NCBI GenBank assembly: GCA_030018605.1
Contig: JASEHP010000108.1
Location: forward strand, 1-5,696
Direction of reading: 5' to 3'
Length of the DNA stretch: 5,696 nucleotides
DNA from: Thermodesulfovibrionales bacterium
Lineage (GTDB): Bacteria > Nitrospirota > Thermodesulfovibrionia > Thermodesulfovibrionales > UBA1546
Both the position numbers and the translations under genes were made by a program. A model generated the notes under the pieces. That model was not told where the DNA came from. It saw only the letters and a list, made by a program, of their open reading frames with translations, and searched no databases. Positions 1 through 5,695 of this stretch are shown here, piece by piece (positions within the stretch are counted from its first letter, which is position 1; every line of letters starts with the position of its first letter).

Positions 1-263
1 GTGTTTAGATCCATTGCACCATTTTAAAATGGTGCCAAAACTTTTACAATTACCATGTTTTATATCCCATGTTCAGGAAAAAGGAGAAGAAAGACTGAAA
101 AGCATATAGAAATTTTACAGAACACGCATTCATGGAAGATGCGAGATGAAAAAGATGATATTAATGTTGTTGCGCCAAACGATGCAAATCTCCGGAAAGA
201 TTTAGCAGCTCACATGCCTGCCAAAAAACGGGTGAACAGCATCTTCCGTGTTAAAATATCAGG
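1..263. other. Leader region upstream of uvrA, no convincing gene
   Basis: This 263-base stretch holds a perfect palindrome at 16-35 and a weak TTTACA hexamer at 43-48, with no properly spaced -10 box. A 76-codon open frame starts at ATG 55 and ends at 285, overlapping the uvrA start by 22 bases. It has no ribosome binding site, I recognise no family in it, and its product is lysine/arginine-rich without a clear domain. It could be a gene remnant, or a short leader peptide whose translation feeds ribosomes to the uvrA start, which itself lacks a good Shine-Dalgarno. I favour non-coding leader. Confidence 0.5.
16..35. promoter_or_regulatory. Perfect 20-bp palindrome, possible operator
   Basis: The sequence gcaccattttaaaatggtgc is identical to its own reverse complement, with GC-rich outer arms (GCACC/GGTGC) and an AT-only centre, the usual shape of a site for a dimeric DNA-binding protein. 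The half-sites GCAC and GTGC recall NtrC sites, but the spacing here is 12 bases rather than the usual 7, so that match fails. It lies about 230 bases before uvrA and could equally serve a gene off the left edge. Confidence 0.4.
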
Positions 264-3086
264 ATGCCAACCAGAGAGCTTATAATTGAGGGTGCGCGGC
301 AGAACAACCTCAAAAATATCACGCTCCGCCTTCCTCACGACAAAGTCATCGCAGTAACCGGAGTCTCAGGCTCGGGCAAGTCATCTCTTGCGTTCGACAC
401 AATCTTCGCAGAGGGGCAGTGGAGATTCATTGAATCTCTTTCAACTTATGCGCGGCTTTTCCTTGAAAAACTTGACAGGCCTGATGTTGACGCGATACAC
501 AACATACGCCCCGCAATAGCCCTTGAGCAGAAAAATCCCGTAAAAGGCTCGCGTTCAACAGTGGGAACACTCACGGAAATCTATGACCTTCTGAGGCTTC
601 TTTATTCAAAAATAGCAACCCCGTTCTGCCCGAAATGCGGCAAAGAGATAAGAAAATGGGATGCCTCGCAGGTGGTCAAGGAATTAGTTGAGGAATACGC
701 TGATAGCAAGGCGATAATCATCTTTAATTCTTCTGAATCGCCTGAAACCCTCAAACAGAGAGGCTTTCACAGGGCATGGGTTGATGGGGAAGTAGTCGAG
801 TTGTCAGCTGTCAGCAGTCAGCGGTCAGAAAAAAACGCCGAACGCCGAACGCCGAGCGCTGAATGCTTTGATATTGTTCTTGACCGACTTGTCATAAAAG
901 GCGAACCAAGATTATCAGATTCCATAGAAATGGCGTGGAGAGAGGGGAACGGAAGCATGAAAGTTATTTTCGTTGATACGGTTCAAGGTTCGCGGTTTTC
1001 GGTTCACAGCTTCTCTTCCGAGAATGCGTGCGATGATTGCAACATCTCTCTTCCGGAGCCTTCGCCGCTGCTTTTCTCCTTTAATCATCCGATTGGAGCG
1101 TGTCCTGAATGCAAAGGGTTCGGGAATATTCTTGTCTATGACGAAGACCTTATAGTGCCGGATAAATATCTTTCCCTTTCAGCGGGCGCGATAGGCATAT
1201 GGGGAAAATCCGGATATGAATGGTGGAAAAAACAGATGATCGCAGGGGCGAAAAAGGCAGGCATTGATGTAAAGAAACCCTTTAATGAGCTTTCAAAGGA
1301 AGAAAAAGACAGGCTCTTTAAAGGCACGGATGATTTCTACGGCATAGATAGTTTTTTTGAGGAGCTTGAAACAAAAAGATATAAACTGCATGTCAGGGTA
1401 TTTCTGAGCAGGCACAGGAAGGCTGCCGTCTGCAATGCCTGTAATGGCAAAAGACTGAAAAAAGAATCGCTTGCATATAAGATTTCCGGTCTTGATATCG
1501 CCGGGGTATGCGAACTTCCCGTGTCAGGGCTTATAAAATTTTTCGCTGATGCCGACATATCACCGTTCAAGAGAAACCTTGCAAAAGAACTCCTCAGGCA
1601 GGTCAGTCTTAAGCTGCAATTTCTTAACAGGGTCGGCCTTGATTATCTAAGTCTCAGCAGGCAGGGCAAGACACTCTCAGGAGGAGAATACCAGCGTGTA
1701 AATCTTTCAAACCAGCTAAGCTCGCTGCTCACAGGAACGCTTTATGTGCTCGATGAGCCTACAGTCGGGCTTCATCCAAGGGACACCGAGAGGATTGCAA
1801 AGATAATGTCGGAACTCTCAGGCATTGGCAATACAATAATAGTTGTTGAACATGACCGGGATATCATCAAATCCGCTGATTGGGTTGTGGAGCTGGGCCC
1901 CGGAGGCGGGCGTAACGGGGGCGACGTTGTTTTTTCAGGCGCTATGGAAAAGTTTTTGAAAGCAGACACATTGACCGCACAATATATTAAAAACCGTAAT
2001 CCGTTATCCGTAATGCGTAATGAGTTAAAAAAACAAAACAACACATCACGCATCACGCATCACGCATCACTGTCATTACATGGCGCCTCAGGCAATAACC
2101 TTAAGTCCGTGGAAATCAGAATACCAATAGGGACCCTCACAGCAGTAACCGGAGTTTCAGGCTCAGGCAAGAGCAGCCTTGTGGTTGAGACATTTTACAG
2201 GGCGCTGGCAAAACATTTTAAGATTGCGCCTGATGTGCCGCTGCCGTATAAAGGCATAAACGGAACGGAACATATCAACAATGTAAAACTTATAGACCAG
2301 ACTCCGTTAGGCAAAAGCCCGCGTTCAAATGTGCTCACTTACCTGAAGATTTTCGACCCTATTCGCAGGCTTTTTTCAGAACAGTATGAGGCAAAGGCTC
2401 ACGGATATAGTCCCGGATTTTTTTCGTTCAATGTGTCGGGCGGCAGGTGTGAGACATGCAAGGGCGAAGGGTATCAGAAGATGGAGATGTATTTTTTTGA
2501 AGACCTTTATGTGACATGCGAAGAGTGCGGGGGCAAGAGATATAAGCCGGCGGCATTGAGGATTTCATATAAAGGCAAAAATGTTAACGATATCCTGAAC
2601 ATGACGGTTGATGAGGCTTCGGATTTTTTCCCCGACATAACGCAGATCAAAAGCAGGCTGTCATTAATGAAAGACATCGGGCTTGGTTATCTCAGGCTCG
2701 GACAGCCCGCAACAACGTTTTCAGGAGGCGAATCGCAGAGGATAAAAATCTGTTCTGAACTTACACCCCCCTCTCGCCCCCCCTTAGCAAGGGGGGGATG
2801 GGGGGGTAAGGGTATCCTTTACATCCTTGACGAGCCTACAGTCGGGCTTCACTTCAAAGATGTGCAGGCATTGCTTGCTGTGCTTCAGAGGCTTGTTGGC
2901 GCGGGAAATACCGTGCTGGTTATAGAGCATAACCTTGATGTCATTAAGGCAGCAGACTGGATTGTTGATTTAGGCCCTGAGGGCGGTGAAAGGGGAGGCA
3001 GTATAATATTTGAAGGAAGGCCCGAGGATATAATAAAGTCTAAAACCTCGTATACGGGAAAATATCTGAGGGAATATTATCCGTAA
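264..3086 (+). CDS. uvrA: Excinuclease ABC subunit A (UvrA), divergent, with in-frame repeat insertions
   Basis: UvrA is the damage-recognition ATPase of nucleotide excision repair; as a dimer it scans DNA and loads UvrB at lesions in the cytoplasm. The 940-aa product has two ABC halves. The first has Walker A GVSGSGKSS at residues 33-41, signature LSGGE at 471-475, Walker B ending LDEP at 496-499 and switch His530. The second has Walker A at 630-638, signature FSGGE at 819-823, Walker B ending LDEP at 855-858 and His889. Zinc-type cysteine pairs occur at 122/125, 256/259, 280/283 and 390/393. The C-terminal module is Cys729-X2-Cys732-X19-Cys752-X2-Cys755, as in known UvrA. ATG 264 is the only reasonable start because an in-frame stop lies at 252-254; it gives the normal N-terminus but has no clear Shine-Dalgarno. 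The UvrB-interaction region (about 126-207) is shortened, and the insertion domain has a KRYKLHVRVFLSR segment (371-383) that I associate with a UvrA subclade rather than the standard enzyme. A paralogue of a second UvrA is therefore possible. Four repeat tracts are translated within it. Confidence 0.96.
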   Translation: MPTRELIIEGARQNNLKNITLRLPHDKVIAVTGVSGSGKSSLAFDTIFAEGQWRFIESLSTYARLFLEKLDRPDVDAIHNIRPAIALEQKNPVKGSRSTVGTLTEIYDLLRLLYSKIATPFCPKCGKEIRKWDASQVVKELVEEYADSKAIIIFNSSESPETLKQRGFHRAWVDGEVVELSAVSSQRSEKNAERRTPSAECFDIVLDRLVIKGEPRLSDSIEMAWREGNGSMKVIFVDTVQGSRFSVHSFSSENACDDCNISLPEPSPLLFSFNHPIGACPECKGFGNILVYDEDLIVPDKYLSLSAGAIGIWGKSGYEWWKKQMIAGAKKAGIDVKKPFNELSKEEKDRLFKGTDDFYGIDSFFEELETKRYKLHVRVFLSRHRKAAVCNACNGKRLKKESLAYKISGLDIAGVCELPVSGLIKFFADADISPFKRNLAKELLRQVSLKLQFLNRVGLDYLSLSRQGKTLSGGEYQRVNLSNQLSSLLTGTLYVLDEPTVGLHPRDTERIAKIMSELSGIGNTIIVVEHDRDIIKSADWVVELGPGGGRNGGDVVFSGAMEKFLKADTLTAQYIKNRNPLSVMRNELKKQNNTSRITHHASLSLHGASGNNLKSVEIRIPIGTLTAVTGVSGSGKSSLVVETFYRALAKHFKIAPDVPLPYKGINGTEHINNVKLIDQTPLGKSPRSNVLTYLKIFDPIRRLFSEQYEAKAHGYSPGFFSFNVSGGRCETCKGEGYQKMEMYFFEDLYVTCEECGGKRYKPAALRISYKGKNVNDILNMTVDEASDFFPDITQIKSRLSLMKDIGLGYLRLGQPATTFSGGESQRIKICSELTPPSRPPLARGGWGGKGILYILDEPTVGLHFKDVQALLAVLQRLVGAGNTVLVIEHNLDVIKAADWIVDLGPEGGERGGSIIFEGRPEDIIKSKTSYTGKYLREYYP
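803..866 (+). repeat. Double heptamer array inside uvrA (GTCAGCN then AACGCCG)
   Basis: The left array is gtcagct, gtcagca, gtcagcg and a partial gtcag (803-828). After an A-run (829-833) the right array has three exact aacgccg units (834-854), a degenerate agcgctg (855-861) and a tail to 866. It is translated without a stop as roughly residues 181-201, serine/arginine-rich and unlike UvrA. In standard UvrA this place holds the lysine-rich loop before the VVDRL-like strand of the UvrB-binding domain, here IVLDRL at 204-209. It looks like an intergenic-type repeat accommodated in a surface loop. Confidence 0.8.
981..1009 (+). repeat. Heptamer array inside uvrA (GTTCNNG)
   Basis: Units gttcaag, gttcgcg, gttttcg and gttcaca follow each other at exactly 7-bp steps, ending in a further g. 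They encode residues 240-249 (VQGSRFSVHS), between the strand VIFVD and the conserved SSENACDDC segment that begins the zinc-binding part. The unit resembles the reverse complement of the right array at 834-861 (GTTCGGC), so the two tracts may belong to one repeat family. Confidence 0.65.
1994..2070 (+). repeat. 77-bp double heptamer element in the UvrA inter-domain linker
   Basis: Four units ccgtaat, ccgttat, ccgtaat, gcgtaat (1994-2021) are followed by a 21-base A-rich spacer (2022-2042) and four units acatcac, gcatcac, gcatcac, gcatcac (2043-2070). The reverse complement of the right unit, GTGATGC, resembles the left unit GTAATGC, so the halves form an imperfect inverted repeat. The whole is 11 x 7 bases. 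It encodes about residues 578-602, exactly the linker between the two ABC halves. The frame used is open, while both other forward frames meet TAA in the left array. Confidence 0.8.
2766..2806 (+). repeat. C/G-rich palindromic element inside uvrA
   Basis: The core is a perfect 9-bp stem (ccccccctt at 2777-2785, aaggggggg at 2789-2797) with the 3-base loop agc. Outer C6 (2766-2771) and G7 (2800-2806) runs can extend it beyond a small internal loop. The core is of the form CCCCCCTTAGCAAGGGGGG, which I recall as a common intergenic repeat in environmental genomes. Here it encodes PPSRPPLARGGWGG (835-848), about ten residues more than usual between the second ABC signature and Walker B. The tag triplet in the loop region is out of the reading frame, so the gene stays open. 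Confidence 0.8.
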
Positions 3087-3099
3087 GCCAAAGATAATG

Positions 3100-3128
3100 T
3101 GAAATATATTTTTCTTCTCAAGTATAAT
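3100..3128 (+). promoter_or_regulatory. Candidate sigma-70 promoter for the lipoprotein gene
   Basis: A perfect TATAAT lies at 3123-3128 in an AT-rich stretch just after the uvrA stop. The -35 region is poor: tgaaat at 3100-3105 gives a 17-base spacer but matches TTGACA at only two positions. The predicted transcript start near 3135 leaves a leader of about 45 bases before ATG 3181. This would let the lipoprotein and transport genes be expressed independently of uvrA. Confidence 0.4.
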
Positions 3129-3170
3129 ATTTGTGAAAGCGGAACAGGCAGAAGATAACGGAAAAGTAAG

Positions 3171-3176
3171 AGGTGG
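3171..3176 (+). promoter_or_regulatory. Ribosome binding site deciding the lipoprotein start
   Basis: AGGTGG ends four bases before ATG 3181, within a longer purine-rich aagaggtgg. No comparable site precedes the in-frame GTG at 3133, and the signal peptide begins directly at 3181, so this site selects the later start. Confidence 0.7.
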
Positions 3177-3180
3177 AAAC

Positions 3181-3594
3181 ATGGTCAGGATATTGCTTTT
3201 GATTTCAATAATTTTTATTTTTCTTGCAGGATGCGCGAGCAGCGGAGGCCCTGTGCTCTATCCGAATGCTCATTTCAAAGCTGTTGGCAAAGAACAGGCA
3301 GAAATTGATATTGCGGAGTGCGAGCGCCTTGCCAATGAATATATCAAGACAAATCCCGGCGGCGATGTGGCGGGCAGCACAGCAGCGGGAGGAGCAGGAG
3401 GAGCAGTTGTCGGAGGCGCTGTCGGAGCAGTGACAGGGAACATAGGCAAAGGCGCAGGGGTAGGAGGCGCGGCAGGAGCTGCCGGCGGCCTTGTCAGGGG
3501 AATATCAAAATCATCAAGGCCGAGCCAGGTTTATAAAAATTTTGTGTCTCGCTGTCTCAAGGGAAAGGGCTATGAACCAATAGGCTGGCAGTAA
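3181..3594 (+). CDS. Glycine-zipper lipoprotein, function unknown
   Basis: This 137-aa protein begins with a short basic residue, a hydrophobic segment (residues 4-16) and the lipobox LAGC with Cys18, so it should be exported, lipidated and anchored in a membrane, probably the outer one. Residues 65-107 are a Gly/Ala-rich repeat with GxxxG spacing, typical of glycine-zipper domains that insert in or pack against membranes. The C-terminus (118-137, VYKNFVSRCLKGKGYEPIGWQ region) carries Cys125, which with Cys47 could form a disulfide. The ending of the form RCLxxxGYxxIGW is one I associate with small lipoproteins of environmental bacteria. ATG 3181 is chosen over GTG 3133 because it has a good ribosome binding site and puts the signal peptide at the N-terminus. 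Only 7 bases separate it from the next gene, suggesting one operon. A specific role cannot be assigned. Confidence 0.85.
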   Translation: MVRILLLISIIFIFLAGCASSGGPVLYPNAHFKAVGKEQAEIDIAECERLANEYIKTNPGGDVAGSTAAGGAGGAVVGGAVGAVTGNIGKGAGVGGAAGAAGGLVRGISKSSRPSQVYKNFVSRCLKGKGYEPIGWQ

Positions 3595-3601
3595 TTGCGC
3601 C

Positions 3602-5260
3602 ATGTTTTCTTTCATGACAAAAAGAGCATTTCTTTTCCTTCTGATTCTTTTAATCGTCGTCAATACCATGGGCTGTAAAGAGAAACCTGCGGCAACAGTC
3701 AAAACCATCTCAGCAAATAACTCTGACGAGCATGCATACGGCGATGCGCTAATAGTCGGCTCCATAGGAGAGCCGAGCAATCTGATATATATGCTTGCAA
3801 GCGATAGCGCATCCCATGACATTGCCGGATTGATATTCAACGGGCTTGTTAAATACCACACTGACCTCAGCGTTATCGGAGACCTTGCGGAGTCATGGGA
3901 TATTTCAAAGGACGGGCTTGTCATAACATTCCGCCTGAGAAAAGGCGTGAAATGGGCTGACAGCATCCCGTTCACTGCGGACGATGTAAAATTCGGTTTT
4001 GATACAATTGTAAATGAAAAGACGCCGACTGCCTATAAAGAAGATTTTTTACAGGTTAAAAAGGCAGAGGTTGTTGATAAACACACATTCAGGGTCACCT
4101 ATGAAAAACCGTTTGCGCCAGCGCTTACTTCATGGAGCGCTATAGTTGTTCTTCCGAAACACCTTCTTGAAGGAAAGGAGATAACAAAAACAGAGTTCAC
4201 AAGAAACCCTGTCGGACTCGGGCCGTACAAACTCAAAAGATGGGCTCCGGGGCAGGAACTGATACTTGATTCATATAAAGAGTATTTTGAAGGCAGGCCT
4301 TACATAGACAGGTATGTTTACAGGCTTATCCCTGACCTTGCAACAATGTTTCTTGAACTTAAAGCAGGCAGCATAGATATGATGGGGCTTACGCCGATAC
4401 AATATACAAAACAGACTAATACAGATTTTTTCAAAAACAACTTTCAGAAATTCCGCTATCCTGTTTTTGCATACACCTATGTGGGATTTAATCTCAAGCA
4501 TCCTTTTTTTCAGGATACGCGCGTAAGGCAGGCAATAGCATACGCAATAGACAAGAGCGAGCTTATTGATGTCGTGCTGTTCGGGCTCGGAAGCCCTGCA
4601 ACAGGGCCTTATGTGCCTAACACATGGCCCTATAACCCTGATGTGAAAAAATACGAATATAATCCTGAAAAGGCAAAAGAGCTTCTCAAAGAAGCAGGCT
4701 GGAAAGATACCGACGGGGACGGATTGCTGGATAAAGACGGAAATCCGTTTAAGTTTACGATTTTAACCAATATGGGCAATACGCTGAGGAAAAATGCCGC
4801 AACGATTATACAGTGGAGGCTTGCGAAGATAGGCATAAAAGTAGAGATAAGGGCGCTTGAATGGTCTGCATTCATTAATGAGTTTATTGATAAGAAACGT
4901 TTTGAGGCAGTAATACTTGGCTGGAGCATCGGCCTTGACCCTGACCAGTATGACATCTGGCATTCGTCAAAGACAAAGCCTAAGGAATTTAATTTCATAA
5001 GCTACGGCAATCCTGAGGTTGATGAACTACTTGAAAAAGGCAGAAGGACCTTTAACATAGAGGAACGGAAAAAGGCATATTTCAGGATTCAGGAGATACT
5101 TGCCGAGGAACTTCCATATATCTTTTTATATGTGCCTGATGCGACGCCTATTGTTCATTCAAGGTTCAAGGGGATAAAGCCCTCGCCTATCGGAATAACA
5201 TATAATCTTCCGAAGTGGTATGCGCCCAAAAAACTTCAAAGGCATAAGGTGGAGCCATAA
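3602..5260 (+). CDS. Peptide/nickel-type ABC transporter substrate-binding protein (SBP_bac_5 family)
   Basis: This 552-aa protein is an extracytoplasmic solute receptor of the DppA/OppA/NikA family, which captures oligopeptides or related ligands and delivers them to an ABC permease. A basic-hydrophobic signal segment (residues 7-23) precedes Cys25 in NTMGC. The lipobox is atypical because the -3 residue is Thr rather than Leu, but lipidation is likely. The family hallmarks LAESWDISKDGLVITFRLRKGVKW (95-118), FTADDVKF (124-131), the VRQAIAYAIDK helix (308-318), NPEKAKELLKEAGW (354-367) and the C-terminal YGNPEVDELL (468-477) are all present, and full length is normal. A DTDGDGLLDKDG loop (369-380) looks like a calcium-binding loop. 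No Shine-Dalgarno is visible before ATG 3602 or the alternative ATG 3614, so translation may be coupled to the lipoprotein gene 7 bases upstream. No permease or ATPase gene is in the window; the ligand cannot be told from sequence. Confidence 0.93.
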   Translation: MFSFMTKRAFLFLLILLIVVNTMGCKEKPAATVKTISANNSDEHAYGDALIVGSIGEPSNLIYMLASDSASHDIAGLIFNGLVKYHTDLSVIGDLAESWDISKDGLVITFRLRKGVKWADSIPFTADDVKFGFDTIVNEKTPTAYKEDFLQVKKAEVVDKHTFRVTYEKPFAPALTSWSAIVVLPKHLLEGKEITKTEFTRNPVGLGPYKLKRWAPGQELILDSYKEYFEGRPYIDRYVYRLIPDLATMFLELKAGSIDMMGLTPIQYTKQTNTDFFKNNFQKFRYPVFAYTYVGFNLKHPFFQDTRVRQAIAYAIDKSELIDVVLFGLGSPATGPYVPNTWPYNPDVKKYEYNPEKAKELLKEAGWKDTDGDGLLDKDGNPFKFTILTNMGNTLRKNAATIIQWRLAKIGIKVEIRALEWSAFINEFIDKKRFEAVILGWSIGLDPDQYDIWHSSKTKPKEFNFISYGNPEVDELLEKGRRTFNIEERKKAYFRIQEILAEELPYIFLYVPDATPIVHSRFKGIKPSPIGITYNLPKWYAPKKLQRHKVEP

Positions 5261-5277
5261 CACTCCGACTCCGGTTC

Positions 5278-5309
5278 ACGCGCCACACGGCGCGTCGCTG
5301 TGGACGCGC
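5278..5309. other. Two overlapping GC-rich hairpins between convergent genes
   Basis: Three arms share one core: acgcgcc (5278-5284), ggcgcgt (5289-5295) and gacgcgc (5303-5309). The middle arm can pair perfectly over 7 bp with the first (4-base loop) or, shifted by one base as gcgcgtc (5290-5296), with the third (6-base loop). Only one hairpin can exist at a time. No T-run follows on either strand, so this is not a standard intrinsic terminator, though it could slow convergent transcripts. Confidence 0.5.
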
Positions 5310-5325
5310 AGGTTGGTGTGCCTGA

Positions 5326-5637
5326 TCAGACGTGAGACGCTTCGGCATGCAGTTTCAAGCCGAGTGCCTCCATGACCTTTAGGATCGTGTCGAAACCGGG
5401 GCTGCGTTCGCCGGAGAGTGCTTTGTAAAGACTCTCGCGGGACAAACCGGCGTCACGTGCGACTTGTGCCATGCCCTTTGCGCGGGCAATATCACCCAAT
5501 GCCTTGGCAATAAACGCAGCATCGCCATCGGCCTCCTCAAAACATGCCTCAAGATAAGCTGCCATTTCCTCAGGTGTACGAAGATGCTCGGCAACATCGT
5601 AGCGTGTTGTTTTGGTCTTTGCTTTAGTCTTGCTCAT
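5326..5637 (-). CDS. HigA/HI1420-type antitoxin, helix-turn-helix regulator
   Basis: This 103-aa protein matches the addiction-module antidote family related to Haemophilus HI1420: a basic N-terminus (residues 1-11), the YDVAEHLRTPEEMAAYLEAC region (13-32), then GDAAFIAKALGDIARAKG (38-55). A helix-turn-helix follows at about 56-75 (MAQVARDAGLSRESLYKALS) with a trailing helix at 82-95. Such antitoxins neutralise a RelE-fold mRNA-cleaving toxin and repress their own promoter. Length is normal and the start has an excellent ribosome binding site. In this family the toxin gene normally lies directly upstream, i.e. to the right of 5637, but the 59 bases visible there contain no recognisable toxin end. 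The partner is either off the window or absent. The gene is convergent with the substrate-binding protein gene and appears more GC-rich than its neighbours, compatible with separate acquisition. Confidence 0.88.
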   Translation of the reverse strand: MSKTKAKTKTTRYDVAEHLRTPEEMAAYLEACFEEADGDAAFIAKALGDIARAKGMAQVARDAGLSRESLYKALSGERSPGFDTILKVMEALGLKLHAEASHV

Positions 5638-5641
5638 AATT

Positions 5642-5648
5642 CCCTCCT
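5642..5648 (-). promoter_or_regulatory. Strong ribosome binding site of the antitoxin gene
   Basis: On the minus strand AGGAGGG ends four bases before the ATG at 5637-5635. It is the best Shine-Dalgarno in the window and fixes the start codon. Confidence 0.8.
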
Positions 5649-5661
5649 ACTAAGAATTTGT

Positions 5662-5695
5662 GTTATAAGATTTATATAAACGGGTTTTACCCGTT
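5662..5695 (-). promoter_or_regulatory. Antitoxin promoter region with operator-like inverted repeat
   Basis: A perfect inverted repeat, aacgggt (5679-5685) and acccgtt (5689-5695) around a 3-base centre, lies 42-58 bases before the antitoxin start. On the minus strand a TATAAC -10-like hexamer is at 5667-5662, and the place for a -35 box falls inside the repeat, though the hexamer there is weak. The arrangement fits autorepression by the antitoxin dimer. The repeat touches the window edge, so more half-sites may follow. Confidence 0.5.

Noticed and set aside
16..50. Sigma-54 promoter (TTGGCAC on the minus strand within the palindrome)
   Set aside because: The -24 element looks good, but the required GC of the -12 element is missing; AT bases occur there.
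186..203. Small inverted repeat aaatct/agattt in the leader
   Set aside because: Six AT-rich base pairs around a six-base loop are expected by chance and no T-run follows.
55..285. A 76-codon open frame before and overlapping uvrA
   Set aside because: It has no ribosome binding site, no recognisable domain and no alternative good start; it is mentioned only as a possible leader peptide or remnant.
803..2070. CRISPR array
   Set aside because: The units are 7 bases long and directly adjoining, without unique spacers or 25-40 base repeats.
3133..3180. GTG 3133 as an earlier start of the lipoprotein
   Set aside because: It would put 16 mostly polar residues before the signal peptide and has no ribosome binding site, and it sits about where transcription is predicted to begin.
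3361..3500. Gly/Ala-rich tandem-like DNA in the lipoprotein gene as a repeat element
   Set aside because: The repetitiveness follows from the glycine-zipper protein sequence; there is no fixed DNA period such as the 7-bp one in uvrA.
5464..5679. Plus-strand open frame opposite the antitoxin gene
   Set aside because: It is the antisense shadow of the antitoxin, with cysteine-rich composition and no family features.
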